Source: Verrucomicrobiota bacterium
GTDB taxonomy: Bacteria; Verrucomicrobiota; Lentisphaeria; Oligosphaerales; JAFGRS01
Direction: 5' to 3'
Length of the DNA stretch: 19,445 nucleotides
Assembly (NCBI GenBank): GCA_019136035.1
Contig: JAGVUW010000529.1
Location: 1 to 19,445, forward strand
Of this stretch, positions 8,300 through 15,020 are shown in pieces. Within the stretch, counting starts at the first letter, position 1. Each line of letters opens with the position of its first letter. The notes beneath the pieces were generated by a model. That model did no database searches. It worked only from the letters and a program-made list of their open reading frames with translations, and had not been told where the DNA came from. A program made the translations under genes and the position numbers.

Positions 8300-9334
8300 T
8301 CAGCGTCCGGTCAGGGCCTGCATAATCAGGAGGTCGAGAGCCTCGTAGTCGCGCTCGGCGATCAGCGACTGCACCGCCGCCTCGTCCAGGGACCGCGAGA
8401 TCTCCAGGAGGCGAAGGAACATCGTCCGGCTGTTCGACAGATGACGCGTCGCGGAACCGGCCTTCTGCGTCCGCATCGCCTTCACATCCAGGCCGACCCA
8501 CTCGCCGTTCCTGCCATAGCCATGACGGTCGAGGATGCGCACCTGATTGAAGGCACGCCGCAGATCCACCGAGCCGAAGCTCTTGTCCTGATCAAATTTC
8601 AGGCCGTTCTGGTCATTCAGGTGCACACTCCAGAGCTTGCCGAAGCTCAGGGCAAAGCCCATCTCATCGGAGGGGTCCAGGCCCGCCAGAATGGCATGGG
8701 CACTCTCGATGTTCACGCCGATGCGCTCCGGCGCCACCGTGCGCTGAGCCAGGGCAATCGCGTGACCCGTGGTCGGAATGTAGGTCTGGTCCATCGGCTC
8801 GTTCGGCTTCGGCTCGATGGCCACGCGAATGCGCGGGTGGTAGGTCAGCATCTCGTTGAGGGTCTCGACGATCTGATCGACCGCCCAGGCGCTGTCCTTG
8901 GCCTCGCGGATGTAGGTGCCCTCGCGGGCCAGCCACAGGACAACCAGCTCCGTGCCCAGGGCATCAGCGATGTCAATGCAGCGGCGGAAACGCTCGCGGG
9001 CGTACTGGCGGCAGGCCGCGTCGTTGCTGGTGAAGCCGCCGTCGATGGTGCGCGGGTCTTCCCAGAGACGCGGCGCGACGAATTCGGCCACCAGGCCGTG
9101 CTCGGCCAGGACCGCCTTGACCGCCTTGGCCTGCGCCACAATCTGCGCCGGCGAGAGGTCGTTCATCGCAGGCACCGCGTCGTCATCATGGAACTGCACA
9201 CCGTCGAAGCCGAGGCCCTTGTAGAGGCCCAGCTTGCGGCTGAATTCGACACGGTCACGCACGGCAGGCCCGAAGGGATCCTGGCCTTCGTGGATATTCC
9301 ACGGCCCGAAGGTGAAACGGAATACGCCGGGCAT
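8300..9334 (-). CDS. Xylose isomerase-like TIM-barrel protein
   Basis: 344 residues; the ATG at 9334 has AAGGAGG about 8 nt upstream. Several motifs match the actinobacterial-type xylose isomerase by eye: FHDDD (H49, D52), DGGFTSND, LWLAREG, IEPKPNEP (E174, K176), TGHAIA, NIESAH (E210, H213) and LKFDQDKSFG (D248, D250), then D283. Spacing from E174 to E210, H213, D248 and D250 equals that between E181, E217, H220, D255 and D257 of Streptomyces xylose isomerase. The metal-1 ligand matching Asp245 is His here (H238, in SVHLND), and the protein is about 45 residues shorter than the usual 390, so it may act on another sugar or catalyse a related aldose-ketose or epimerase reaction. The gene leads a probable operon with ptsH and ptsI. 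Confidence 0.87.
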   Translation of the reverse strand: MPGVFRFTFGPWNIHEGQDPFGPAVRDRVEFSRKLGLYKGLGFDGVQFHDDDAVPAMNDLSPAQIVAQAKAVKAVLAEHGLVAEFVAPRLWEDPRTIDGGFTSNDAACRQYARERFRRCIDIADALGTELVVLWLAREGTYIREAKDSAWAVDQIVETLNEMLTYHPRIRVAIEPKPNEPMDQTYIPTTGHAIALAQRTVAPERIGVNIESAHAILAGLDPSDEMGFALSFGKLWSVHLNDQNGLKFDQDKSFGSVDLRRAFNQVRILDRHGYGRNGEWVGLDVKAMRTQKAGSATRHLSNSRTMFLRLLEISRSLDEAAVQSLIAERDYEALDLLIMQALTGR

Positions 9335-9418
9335 CGCTAGCCTCCTTCTCTGCTCGTGCTTTCGCCGCCGAATCCTGAAGCCTGAGACAGCTTGCGTCCA
9401 CCCTAAGGGCGGTTGCTT

Positions 9419-9446
9419 AAAATAGCCTCCGCCGGCGCCCGCGCAA
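9419..9446 (-). promoter_or_regulatory. Possible sigma70-like promoter for the isomerase-ptsH-ptsI operon
   Basis: On the minus strand TTGCGC (9441-9446) is followed after 16 nt by TATTTT (9419-9424), the only AT-rich patch in this leader. It would give a leader of about 80 nt before the start at 9334. The -35 match is only partial. Confidence 0.3.
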
Positions 9447-9540
9447 CTGGCCCCGCGCACACCGACTTGCCGGGATGCCGCTGCCGCAAGGACCCCGGCG
9501 CCATGGGCGACACAGCAAAACGTCGCTCGCCACCGGTGCC

Positions 9541-9729
9541 GGAGGGCGAGTGGCCACAGACACGAACGCGTCCACGCCCCGAGGCCGGGCAACGAACCGG
9601 GGGGCGGCTCCAGGGGCCTGTCGCCCTCCAGGGGCCTGTCGCCCTCCAGGGGCCTGTCGCCCTCCTCGCGCTATTCGCCCGGGCCGCCTTCATGGAGGGC
9701 GAGTGGCCACAGACGCGAACGCGTCCACG
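9541..9729. repeat. Composite intergenic repeat: 36-bp direct repeats flanking 18-bp triplicate
   Basis: A 36-bp sequence starting GGAGGGCGAGTGGCCACAGA occurs at 9541-9576 and again at 9694-9729 with a single mismatch. Between the copies lies a triplicated 18-bp unit. Each unit contains TCGCCCTCC, the reverse complement of the first nine bases of the 36-mer, so the arms could pair with the centre. The element occupies the middle of the 465-bp gap between the C45 hydrolase stop (9800) and the isomerase-like start (9334). The rest of that gap shows no credible gene. Confidence 0.88.
9611..9664. repeat. Three perfect tandem copies of an 18-bp unit
   Basis: The unit CAGGGGCCTGTCGCCCTC is repeated exactly at 9611-9628, 9629-9646 and 9647-9664. 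There are no spacers, so it is not a CRISPR array. Copy number may vary between strains. Confidence 0.95.
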
Positions 9730-9799
9730 AGCCGCCACGGCGCCGGTCACCCCACACCGCGCTCTCTCACACCAGCAGCCCCGTCGCCGACCGCGCCCC

Positions 9800-10984
9800 T
9801 CAGTGCCCGACGGCCGGCTGCGGCGCCGTCGCCTGGCGGTAGTAGGTCATGAGATCAGCGAGATTCACGCGGACGTACGGCTCGTCGCAGGCCGGCGTCT
9901 TCGCGCCGGCGTCGGCACACCACAGGTCGAGGGTCTCGGGGCGGAAGATGGCGTTGTGGAGGTTCGACTTCATGGCCACCGGGCGGCGGATGATCTCGAT
10001 CAGCGTCGGCACGTCAATCCGCCCGTGGGCCTCGCCAAGACGCTTCGAGAGCGCCTCGGCACGCCCTCCAGCGCTGATCATGACCGTCTCGGCCGGCACC
10101 GGCGGCAGACGCGGATGCGGCGCCCCGGCCTCGAGCAGCTCGACCTTCTCCGGCGTGGCATAGACGCCCACCATGTCGCGGCCGCGGTCACTGAAGACGT
10201 AGTAGTACTCGCAGGTGCGCGGCGTCTCCTCGAGGAGGCGTACCGCCTCGCGGACCGTGCCGGCGCGCTCCATGAGGTCGCGCAGCAGGAAGTTCATCGG
10301 CAGGCCGTCCCACTGGCCCTCGCCACCGCCACCCATCTCGCCGATGGCCAGGCCCTTCTCGTTCATGCAGGTCACGGTGCCGATGAAACCGGCGTACCCC
10401 AGCGACATCCAGGCGTGCCGGCCCTCGGGCATCCAGACCTGCACGACGGCGTGCTTCTGCAGGTGGATGTCGCGCATGTAGTCGAGGACGCGCGCGTGCA
10501 GCAGCATGCCGTCGGCAGTGGCGCTGTGGCGCACCGCCACGCCGCTGCAGTGGAAGAGCTCCGGGAAGAAGTTGGCGACACGGCCGTCGCGCTGGCTCAG
10601 GCCCGCCGCACGGCTCATGGCGTCACACTCCTCGAGAAATCGCGCCGGCGTGTGCGGCACGGTCCGCCGGGTGATCTCGTCCATGCGGTCGAAGAACCAG
10701 TCGCTGCGGGTGACGGTGTAGCCGGCGCCGACCAGGTAGAGGGCATTCTCGGCGACGCCGCGCACCCCGGCCCGCAGGAGCCGGCCGTGCGCCGCGCCCA
10801 TCTCGGCCGGCGTTCCCGCGACCATCAGGATGCGCTTGCCCTCATGCTCGCAGAGCAGGCCGTGCCCCGCAGTATCGCGGTCGAGGATGCGGATCTGCGC
10901 CGCCGGCTGCGCCCACGACAGCGCCGAGACCGCCAGCACCCAGGCCAGCATCGAACGGCAGAGGCGATGAGTCATGCCTGTCAT
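9800..10984 (-). CDS. Exported C45/Ntn-type acyltransferase or amidohydrolase
   Basis: 394 residues. The start at 10984 overlaps the previous stop by 4 bp (ATGA); a second ATG at 10975 is possible. A signal peptide covers residues about 1-26 (RSMLAWVLAVSALSWA). The mature part matches the C45 acyl-CoA:6-aminopenicillanate acyltransferase/Ntn hydrolase family: GTPAEMGAAHGRLL (about 57-70), then the likely nucleophile Cys146 in FHCSGVAV, then DGMLLHARVLDY, later NEKGLAIGEMGGGGEGQ and a C-terminal HNAIFRPETLDLW. Classical members mature by cutting before the Cys; here the residue before it is His rather than Gly, so self-processing is uncertain. Relatives cleave or form amide bonds in acylated amines, peptides or lactams. 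The coupled upstream gene is an exported alpha/beta hydrolase, so the two may process one acylated substrate outside the cytoplasm. The substrate is unknown. Confidence 0.87.
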   Translation of the reverse strand: MTGMTHRLCRSMLAWVLAVSALSWAQPAAQIRILDRDTAGHGLLCEHEGKRILMVAGTPAEMGAAHGRLLRAGVRGVAENALYLVGAGYTVTRSDWFFDRMDEITRRTVPHTPARFLEECDAMSRAAGLSQRDGRVANFFPELFHCSGVAVRHSATADGMLLHARVLDYMRDIHLQKHAVVQVWMPEGRHAWMSLGYAGFIGTVTCMNEKGLAIGEMGGGGEGQWDGLPMNFLLRDLMERAGTVREAVRLLEETPRTCEYYYVFSDRGRDMVGVYATPEKVELLEAGAPHPRLPPVPAETVMISAGGRAEALSKRLGEAHGRIDVPTLIEIIRRPVAMKSNLHNAIFRPETLDLWCADAGAKTPACDEPYVRVNLADLMTYYRQATAPQPAVGH

Positions 10985-12711
10985 CGGGCTCTCTCCATCA
11001 GGAAGTTCAGCATCGCCGCCATCATGCGCAGGAGGTCCTGCTGCGGCACCGCACGGACCGCCTCGGCACTCGGCTCGCGGAACATCTCGGCGCTGCTGAT
11101 GGTGTCGATAGCCCACTGCCGCACCGCCAGGGAGCCGCGCACGCCCGCGACGTCAAAACTGACCTCGCGCGGCGACAGGGTGTCGCGTTGCAGCCGCAGG
11201 CGGCCCTGGCCCTTCACCTTCGGATGGGTCAGGGTGAACTCCAGGAGGCGCTCGGGGGCGCCCTCCGGGCCGGCATCGACGACTTGGATATGCTGCGCAA
11301 AGACCTCGGGCGCCGAGGCCAGCGCCAGGGCCGCGCCGGCGACTACGCGCAGACGCAGGAGTTGCCCCGTATCCAGCAGCGGCCCCAGGCCGGCCGACGG
11401 GTCGTGCCCCTCAGAACCCAGAAACAGCGTTCCGTCACGCGTCACCAGCCACGGCATCACGCCATTGCCCAGACGCAGCGTGCCGACCTCCGGCACCGGC
11501 TCGGCCGTCAGGCTGAACTGGCTGCCGCTGCCGCGGGCGAAGGCAATACGGTACGTCGTCGGCCCTTTGGCCTTGGCCGACTGAATCGTCGCCGTGCCGT
11601 CGAGGAGGTGACAGCGCCCCTCGGCCGGCGAACGTTCCAGCATCAACACGGCCTGTTGCAGGACCTCGACCAGCGCCAGGAGCGGCGTCCGTTCGGCCGC
11701 CGCCGGTACCGGCGGCGGCACGATCGACGCCGGCAGATCGGCACCGAAGAAGGCGACCGACCGCGACAGGATCTCCGGCAACGCCGCCATGGCGGTGTAG
11801 TGACCCAGACCCGGCAGCCAGACGACGTCGCCCGCAACGCCGGCCGCCTCGGCCAGGGCCCGCGTGCTCGCCGGGGGAATGACCTCGTCCTCCGTCGCGT
11901 TGATCATCAGAAGCCTCCCGCCGGACGCCAGACGCCGCAGCGCCGCGGCATGGCCCAGCGGCTCGACCCGCGCCAGGGATGCCTCGACCGCCTGACGCTG
12001 CTCGGCCGGGAGACGCCCCAGAGCCGCCTTCAGGCCGCGCGCCTCGCGGGCCGTGTCGAGGATCTTCTGAAGCTCGCCGCCGCCGAGGATCATTGCGGCA
12101 CGCTGTAGACGCGGCTCCACGCCGCAGGCCGAGGCCGCCAGGATCGCCCCCAGGCTGATGCCGCTGACCCCCAGACGCCCGGCGTCGACCTCGGGACGCG
12201 TTGCCAGGACGTCGGCCGTGCGACGGATGTCCAGGAGGGCCTGCTCGAGACACTGCGTGAACAGCGACAGGTCGTTAAGGAGATGCTGACGACCGCCGGC
12301 ACCGCCGCGTTCACCGTAGTACGGCAGCTTGAACATCACCGCCGGGATGCCGTTCTCGGCCAGGACCGTGCACAGGGTCCTCTCGAGTTCGAAGGTGCCG
12401 TTAAGGATATGCAGCACGATCACCGCCGGCCGCCCCGGCTCCCCCGGCTGGAGGTTCGCGGGGACGTAGTACTCGGCCGGGATGGTGTTGTTGCTCACCA
12501 GAGCCGTCTCCAGTGGCGACGGGTAGCTGAGAAGGTACCGCCGATGCCGCGGCTGCTCGGCATCGAGCGCGATCGTGTAGGCGAAGCCACGCCCGTCGTA
12601 ACTCGCCCCGGGAGCCACCGCGACGGTCTCCGCCGGCGCGGCGGCCAGAAGCGGCGCCATCAGGAGTGCCAGCCAGGCCAGCGCGGCCGCCGTGCTGCGT
12701 GTCGTGCCCAT
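10981..12711 (-). CDS. Exported alpha/beta hydrolase with extra C-terminal beta-rich domain
   Basis: 576 residues from the ATG at 12711. A signal peptide covers about 1-25 (AAALAWLALLMAPLLAAA). The hydrolase domain spans about 80-330, with oxyanion-region VIVLHILNG, nucleophile elbow GVSGISLGA (S186), acid NATEDEVIPP (D275) and His in GLGHYTAM (H304), so a full Ser-Asp-His triad is visible. It resembles dienelactone or acetyl-esterase-like enzymes, but no precise family is claimed. Residues about 350-576 make a beta-rich domain (TYRIAFARGSGSQFSL, GTLRLGNGVMPWLVTRDG) that recalls LolA/DUF2092-type lipid-binding folds; this is tentative. The ribosome site is weak (GAGGGG, 12 nt upstream). The stop shares ATGA with the next gene, so they are translationally coupled. 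Confidence 0.87.
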   Translation of the reverse strand: MGTTRSTAAALAWLALLMAPLLAAAPAETVAVAPGASYDGRGFAYTIALDAEQPRHRRYLLSYPSPLETALVSNNTIPAEYYVPANLQPGEPGRPAVIVLHILNGTFELERTLCTVLAENGIPAVMFKLPYYGERGGAGGRQHLLNDLSLFTQCLEQALLDIRRTADVLATRPEVDAGRLGVSGISLGAILAASACGVEPRLQRAAMILGGGELQKILDTAREARGLKAALGRLPAEQRQAVEASLARVEPLGHAAALRRLASGGRLLMINATEDEVIPPASTRALAEAAGVAGDVVWLPGLGHYTAMAALPEILSRSVAFFGADLPASIVPPPVPAAAERTPLLALVEVLQQAVLMLERSPAEGRCHLLDGTATIQSAKAKGPTTYRIAFARGSGSQFSLTAEPVPEVGTLRLGNGVMPWLVTRDGTLFLGSEGHDPSAGLGPLLDTGQLLRLRVVAGAALALASAPEVFAQHIQVVDAGPEGAPERLLEFTLTHPKVKGQGRLRLQRDTLSPREVSFDVAGVRGSLAVRQWAIDTISSAEMFREPSAEAVRAVPQQDLLRMMAAMLNFLMERAR

Positions 12712-12893
12712 GGTGAACCGGATCCCCTCGAGGTTGCTGACGACGCGCGCCTGCCCGCCAACGCGGCCCGCCCACGGCAGACCGCCCGGCACAGGCCGTC
12801 CCAACGCGCCTTACCCTAACCCCGGCGGGCGCCCGTGGCTACCCGCAAACCTGCGCGCGTCTGCCAGCCGGTCGCGCCAGCCGAGCGCCCCCC

Positions 12894-12970
12894 CCCGGAG
12901 TAGGTCCACGGCGCCGGCCGTGGACCCGAAAGGGCGCCACCGGCGCCACCCGGAGTAGGTCCGCGGCGCC
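12894..12970. repeat. 22-bp direct repeat pair
   Basis: The sequence CCCGGAGTAGGTCC followed by one variable base and CGGCGCC occurs at 12894-12915 and 12949-12970 with that single difference. Both copies lie in the 269-bp gap between rtcB and the alpha/beta hydrolase gene. The first copy runs into a hairpin. Confidence 0.8.
12904..12925. other. Hairpin downstream of rtcB
   Basis: GTCCACGGC (12904-12912) pairs perfectly with GCCGTGGAC (12917-12925) across a 4-nt loop. It lies about 55 bp beyond the rtcB stop. No T-run follows in either direction, so it is not a standard intrinsic terminator, though it could stabilise the rtcB transcript end. Confidence 0.6.
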
Positions 12971-12980
12971 CGGCACCGCC

Positions 12981-14420
12981 TCAGCCCTTGATCACCGCCA
13001 ACGGCCGCAGACGCGCCACGCGTCGTGCGATGCCGGCGCGGTCGCAGGCGTCGACGACCTCGGAGACATCCTTGTAGGCCTCCGGCATCTCCTCGGCCAC
13101 GGTCTCGCGCGAACGCGCCCGCAGAACGATGCCGCTGCGCTCGAGTTCGCGGGCGACGTCACGGCCGCGCGCCTGCTTGATCGCCTGACTGCGGCTCATG
13201 CAGCGCCCGGCGCCATGGCAGGCGCTGCCGAAGGTCTCCGCCATGGCCTTGGCCGTGCCCGCCAGGACGTACGAGCAGGTCCCCATGTCCCCCGGAATGA
13301 GCACCGGCTGCCCGACGTCGCGGTAGGCGGCCGTGACCTCCGCCTGGCCCGGTCCGAAGGCGCGCGTGGCGCCCTTGCGATGCACGCAGAGCCGACGATC
13401 GCGGCCGTCGATGCGGTGGGTCTCGAACTTGGCGATGTTGTGCGCGACCTCGTAGACGGTCCGCAGCGCCGCCGCCCGGCTGTCCCTGAAGACACCCTCG
13501 AAGGCCTGCCGTGCCAGATGCGCGATGACCTGGCGGTTGGCGAAGGCGTAGTTGATCGCCGCGTTCATGGCGCCGAGGTAGCGGCGGGCCTCCGACGAGG
13601 TCAGCGGCGCACAGGCGAGCTGGGCATCCGGCAGGGCGATGCCGTATTGCCTTGACGCACGCTGCATCACCCCGAGGTAGTCGTCACAGACTTGGTGCCC
13701 GAAGCCGCGCGAGCCGCAGTGGACCATCAGGGTCACCTGCTCCAGCGCCAGCCCGAAGGCCCGCGCTGCCGTCTCGTCATAGATCTCGTCGACGGTGCCC
13801 ACCTCGATGAAGTGGTTGCCGGCCCCGAGGGTGCCGATCTGATCGGCGCCGCGTCGCCAGGCCGTCTCCGAGATCGCCTCCGGGTCGGCGCCGGCCATGC
13901 AGCCGGACTCCTCGATGCACTCCAGATCGCCGGCCTCGCCATAGCCGGCCTCGACTGCCCAGGCCGCGCCCCGACACACCGCGTCGCGGTACGCCGACGC
14001 GCTCGGGTGCAGCCGACCGCCCGCGCCCACCCCGCTCGGGATGCCCTTGAACAGCGCCTCGACCAGCGCCTCGCGACGCGGCAGCACCGCCTGGCGGTCC
14101 AGGCCGCAGGCCAGGAGCCTGACGCCGCAGTTGATGTCGTAGCCCACCCCGCCCGGCGAGACCACGCCCTCCTCAGCGTCGAAGGCGGCCACGCCGCCGA
14201 TCGGAAAGCCGTAGCCCCAGTGCATGTCCGGCATCGCCAGACTCGCCACCTGGATGCCCGGCAGCTCGGCGACATGCATAGCCTGCTCCGGGGCGCGATC
14301 CGCTACCGCCCGCGACAGCATTGCCGGACCGAGCACCAGACGCACCGGAACCCGCATGGCGCCCTGACGGGGGATCTCCCACACACACTCGCTGACCTGC
14401 TGCAGACTGGATGCGTCCAT
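12981..14420 (-). CDS. rtcB: tRNA-splicing/RNA-repair ligase RtcB
   Basis: 479 residues, the normal RtcB size. RtcB seals a 2',3'-cyclic phosphate or 3'-phosphate end to a 5'-hydroxyl end using GTP and Mn2+. Conserved motifs are all visible: PDMHWGYGFPIGGVAAFD (63-81), GGVGYDINCGVRLL with D95 and C98, LGAGNHFIEV (N202, H203), VHCGSRGFGHQV (H234), EVAHNIA (H327), and ACHGAGRCMSRSQA with H402 as the guanylylated residue. EEMPEAYKDVSEVV matches the C-terminal family signature. The gene begins 12 bp after the stop of archease, its activating partner. No rtcA or RtcR regulator is in the window. In bacteria the pair is thought to repair cut tRNA or rRNA. Confidence 0.98.
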   Translation of the reverse strand: MDASSLQQVSECVWEIPRQGAMRVPVRLVLGPAMLSRAVADRAPEQAMHVAELPGIQVASLAMPDMHWGYGFPIGGVAAFDAEEGVVSPGGVGYDINCGVRLLACGLDRQAVLPRREALVEALFKGIPSGVGAGGRLHPSASAYRDAVCRGAAWAVEAGYGEAGDLECIEESGCMAGADPEAISETAWRRGADQIGTLGAGNHFIEVGTVDEIYDETAARAFGLALEQVTLMVHCGSRGFGHQVCDDYLGVMQRASRQYGIALPDAQLACAPLTSSEARRYLGAMNAAINYAFANRQVIAHLARQAFEGVFRDSRAAALRTVYEVAHNIAKFETHRIDGRDRRLCVHRKGATRAFGPGQAEVTAAYRDVGQPVLIPGDMGTCSYVLAGTAKAMAETFGSACHGAGRCMSRSQAIKQARGRDVARELERSGIVLRARSRETVAEEMPEAYKDVSEVVDACDRAGIARRVARLRPLAVIKG

Positions 14421-14432
14421 CGCGCCCTGCCC

Positions 14433-14882
14433 TCACACGTCCACAATCGCCTGGCCAACCCAACGGTCACCCACCGGGCCGAACTCCAGACCGCAGAGGG
14501 TCACTGCCTTGATCTCGGTGCGCAGGTCGTGCCGAGATGGATCGTAGGCTTCGCCCCCTAGGCGCGCCGTGAGCCGGTCCGGCGACAGCGACAGAATCTC
14601 GAATCGGCAGTACAGCCTGTGCTCGACCTGATGCCGGAGATTCAGCGCCGACAGCCAGGCCGCCAGCAGCGGCACACCGGGCTCGGCACGGACCTCGATC
14701 TGCTCTTCCAGACGCGCCTGCACCGTCGCCGGGTCCACCAGGAGCGAGAACAGCCCCCAGGCCGCCCGCGACAGCACCGCCGCGGCGTCCGGACCCCAGA
14801 CCCGGATGCCGGTGTCGGCCGTGTGCTCGACATACTCGAGCCACTCGGGCAATGCCTGCGGATGGAGCTCGCTGCTGGCCAT
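14433..14882 (-). CDS. Archease, RtcB activating protein
   Basis: 149 residues, typical for archease (about 140-150). Family marks are the N-terminal EYVEHTADTGIRVWGPD (residues about 16-32), the middle LLAAWLSALN, and the C-terminal HDLRTEIKAVTLCGLEF, with acidic residues that bind the metal used to help RtcB. Archease speeds RtcB guanylylation and allows turnover. The gene lies directly before rtcB with 12 bp between, so co-expression is near certain. The ribosome site is poor (AGGGGC next to the ATG). Confidence 0.95.
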   Translation of the reverse strand: MASSELHPQALPEWLEYVEHTADTGIRVWGPDAAAVLSRAAWGLFSLLVDPATVQARLEEQIEVRAEPGVPLLAAWLSALNLRHQVEHRLYCRFEILSLSPDRLTARLGGEAYDPSRHDLRTEIKAVTLCGLEFGPVGDRWVGQAIVDV

Positions 14883-15020
14883 GCCCCTACTGTAACCCCC
14901 GCCCAGGCAGGTCGCACAAGCCGAGCGCGACCCCGGGGCGCCCGCCTGCGGCGGCGCCCCTCCCGCTCTGGCAGCGCCACTCGGCTCGTGGCGCCCACTC
15001 CGCCGACCTCGGCGGCCGGG

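Noticed and set aside
6928..8325. Plus-strand open frame of 465 codons
   Set aside because: It is antisense to ptsI and ptsH and shows only Asp/Val/Leu-rich shadow composition.
9611..9664. CRISPR-like array
   Set aside because: The three 18-bp units are directly adjacent with no spacers, and no cas gene is nearby.
9403..9750. Minus-strand 115-codon frame with repeated GRVRVCGHSPS and RATGPW
   Set aside because: The repeated peptides are simply the translated DNA repeats; there is no ribosome site, and the composition is Arg/Pro/Ala-rich like non-coding DNA.
9413..11584. Plus-strand open frame of 723 codons
   Set aside because: It crosses the intergenic repeat and is antisense to two genes with signal peptides and catalytic motifs; no recognisable domain.
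12904..12925. Intrinsic terminator for rtcB
   Set aside because: The stem is good but no T-run follows on the minus strand, so it is kept only as a hairpin.
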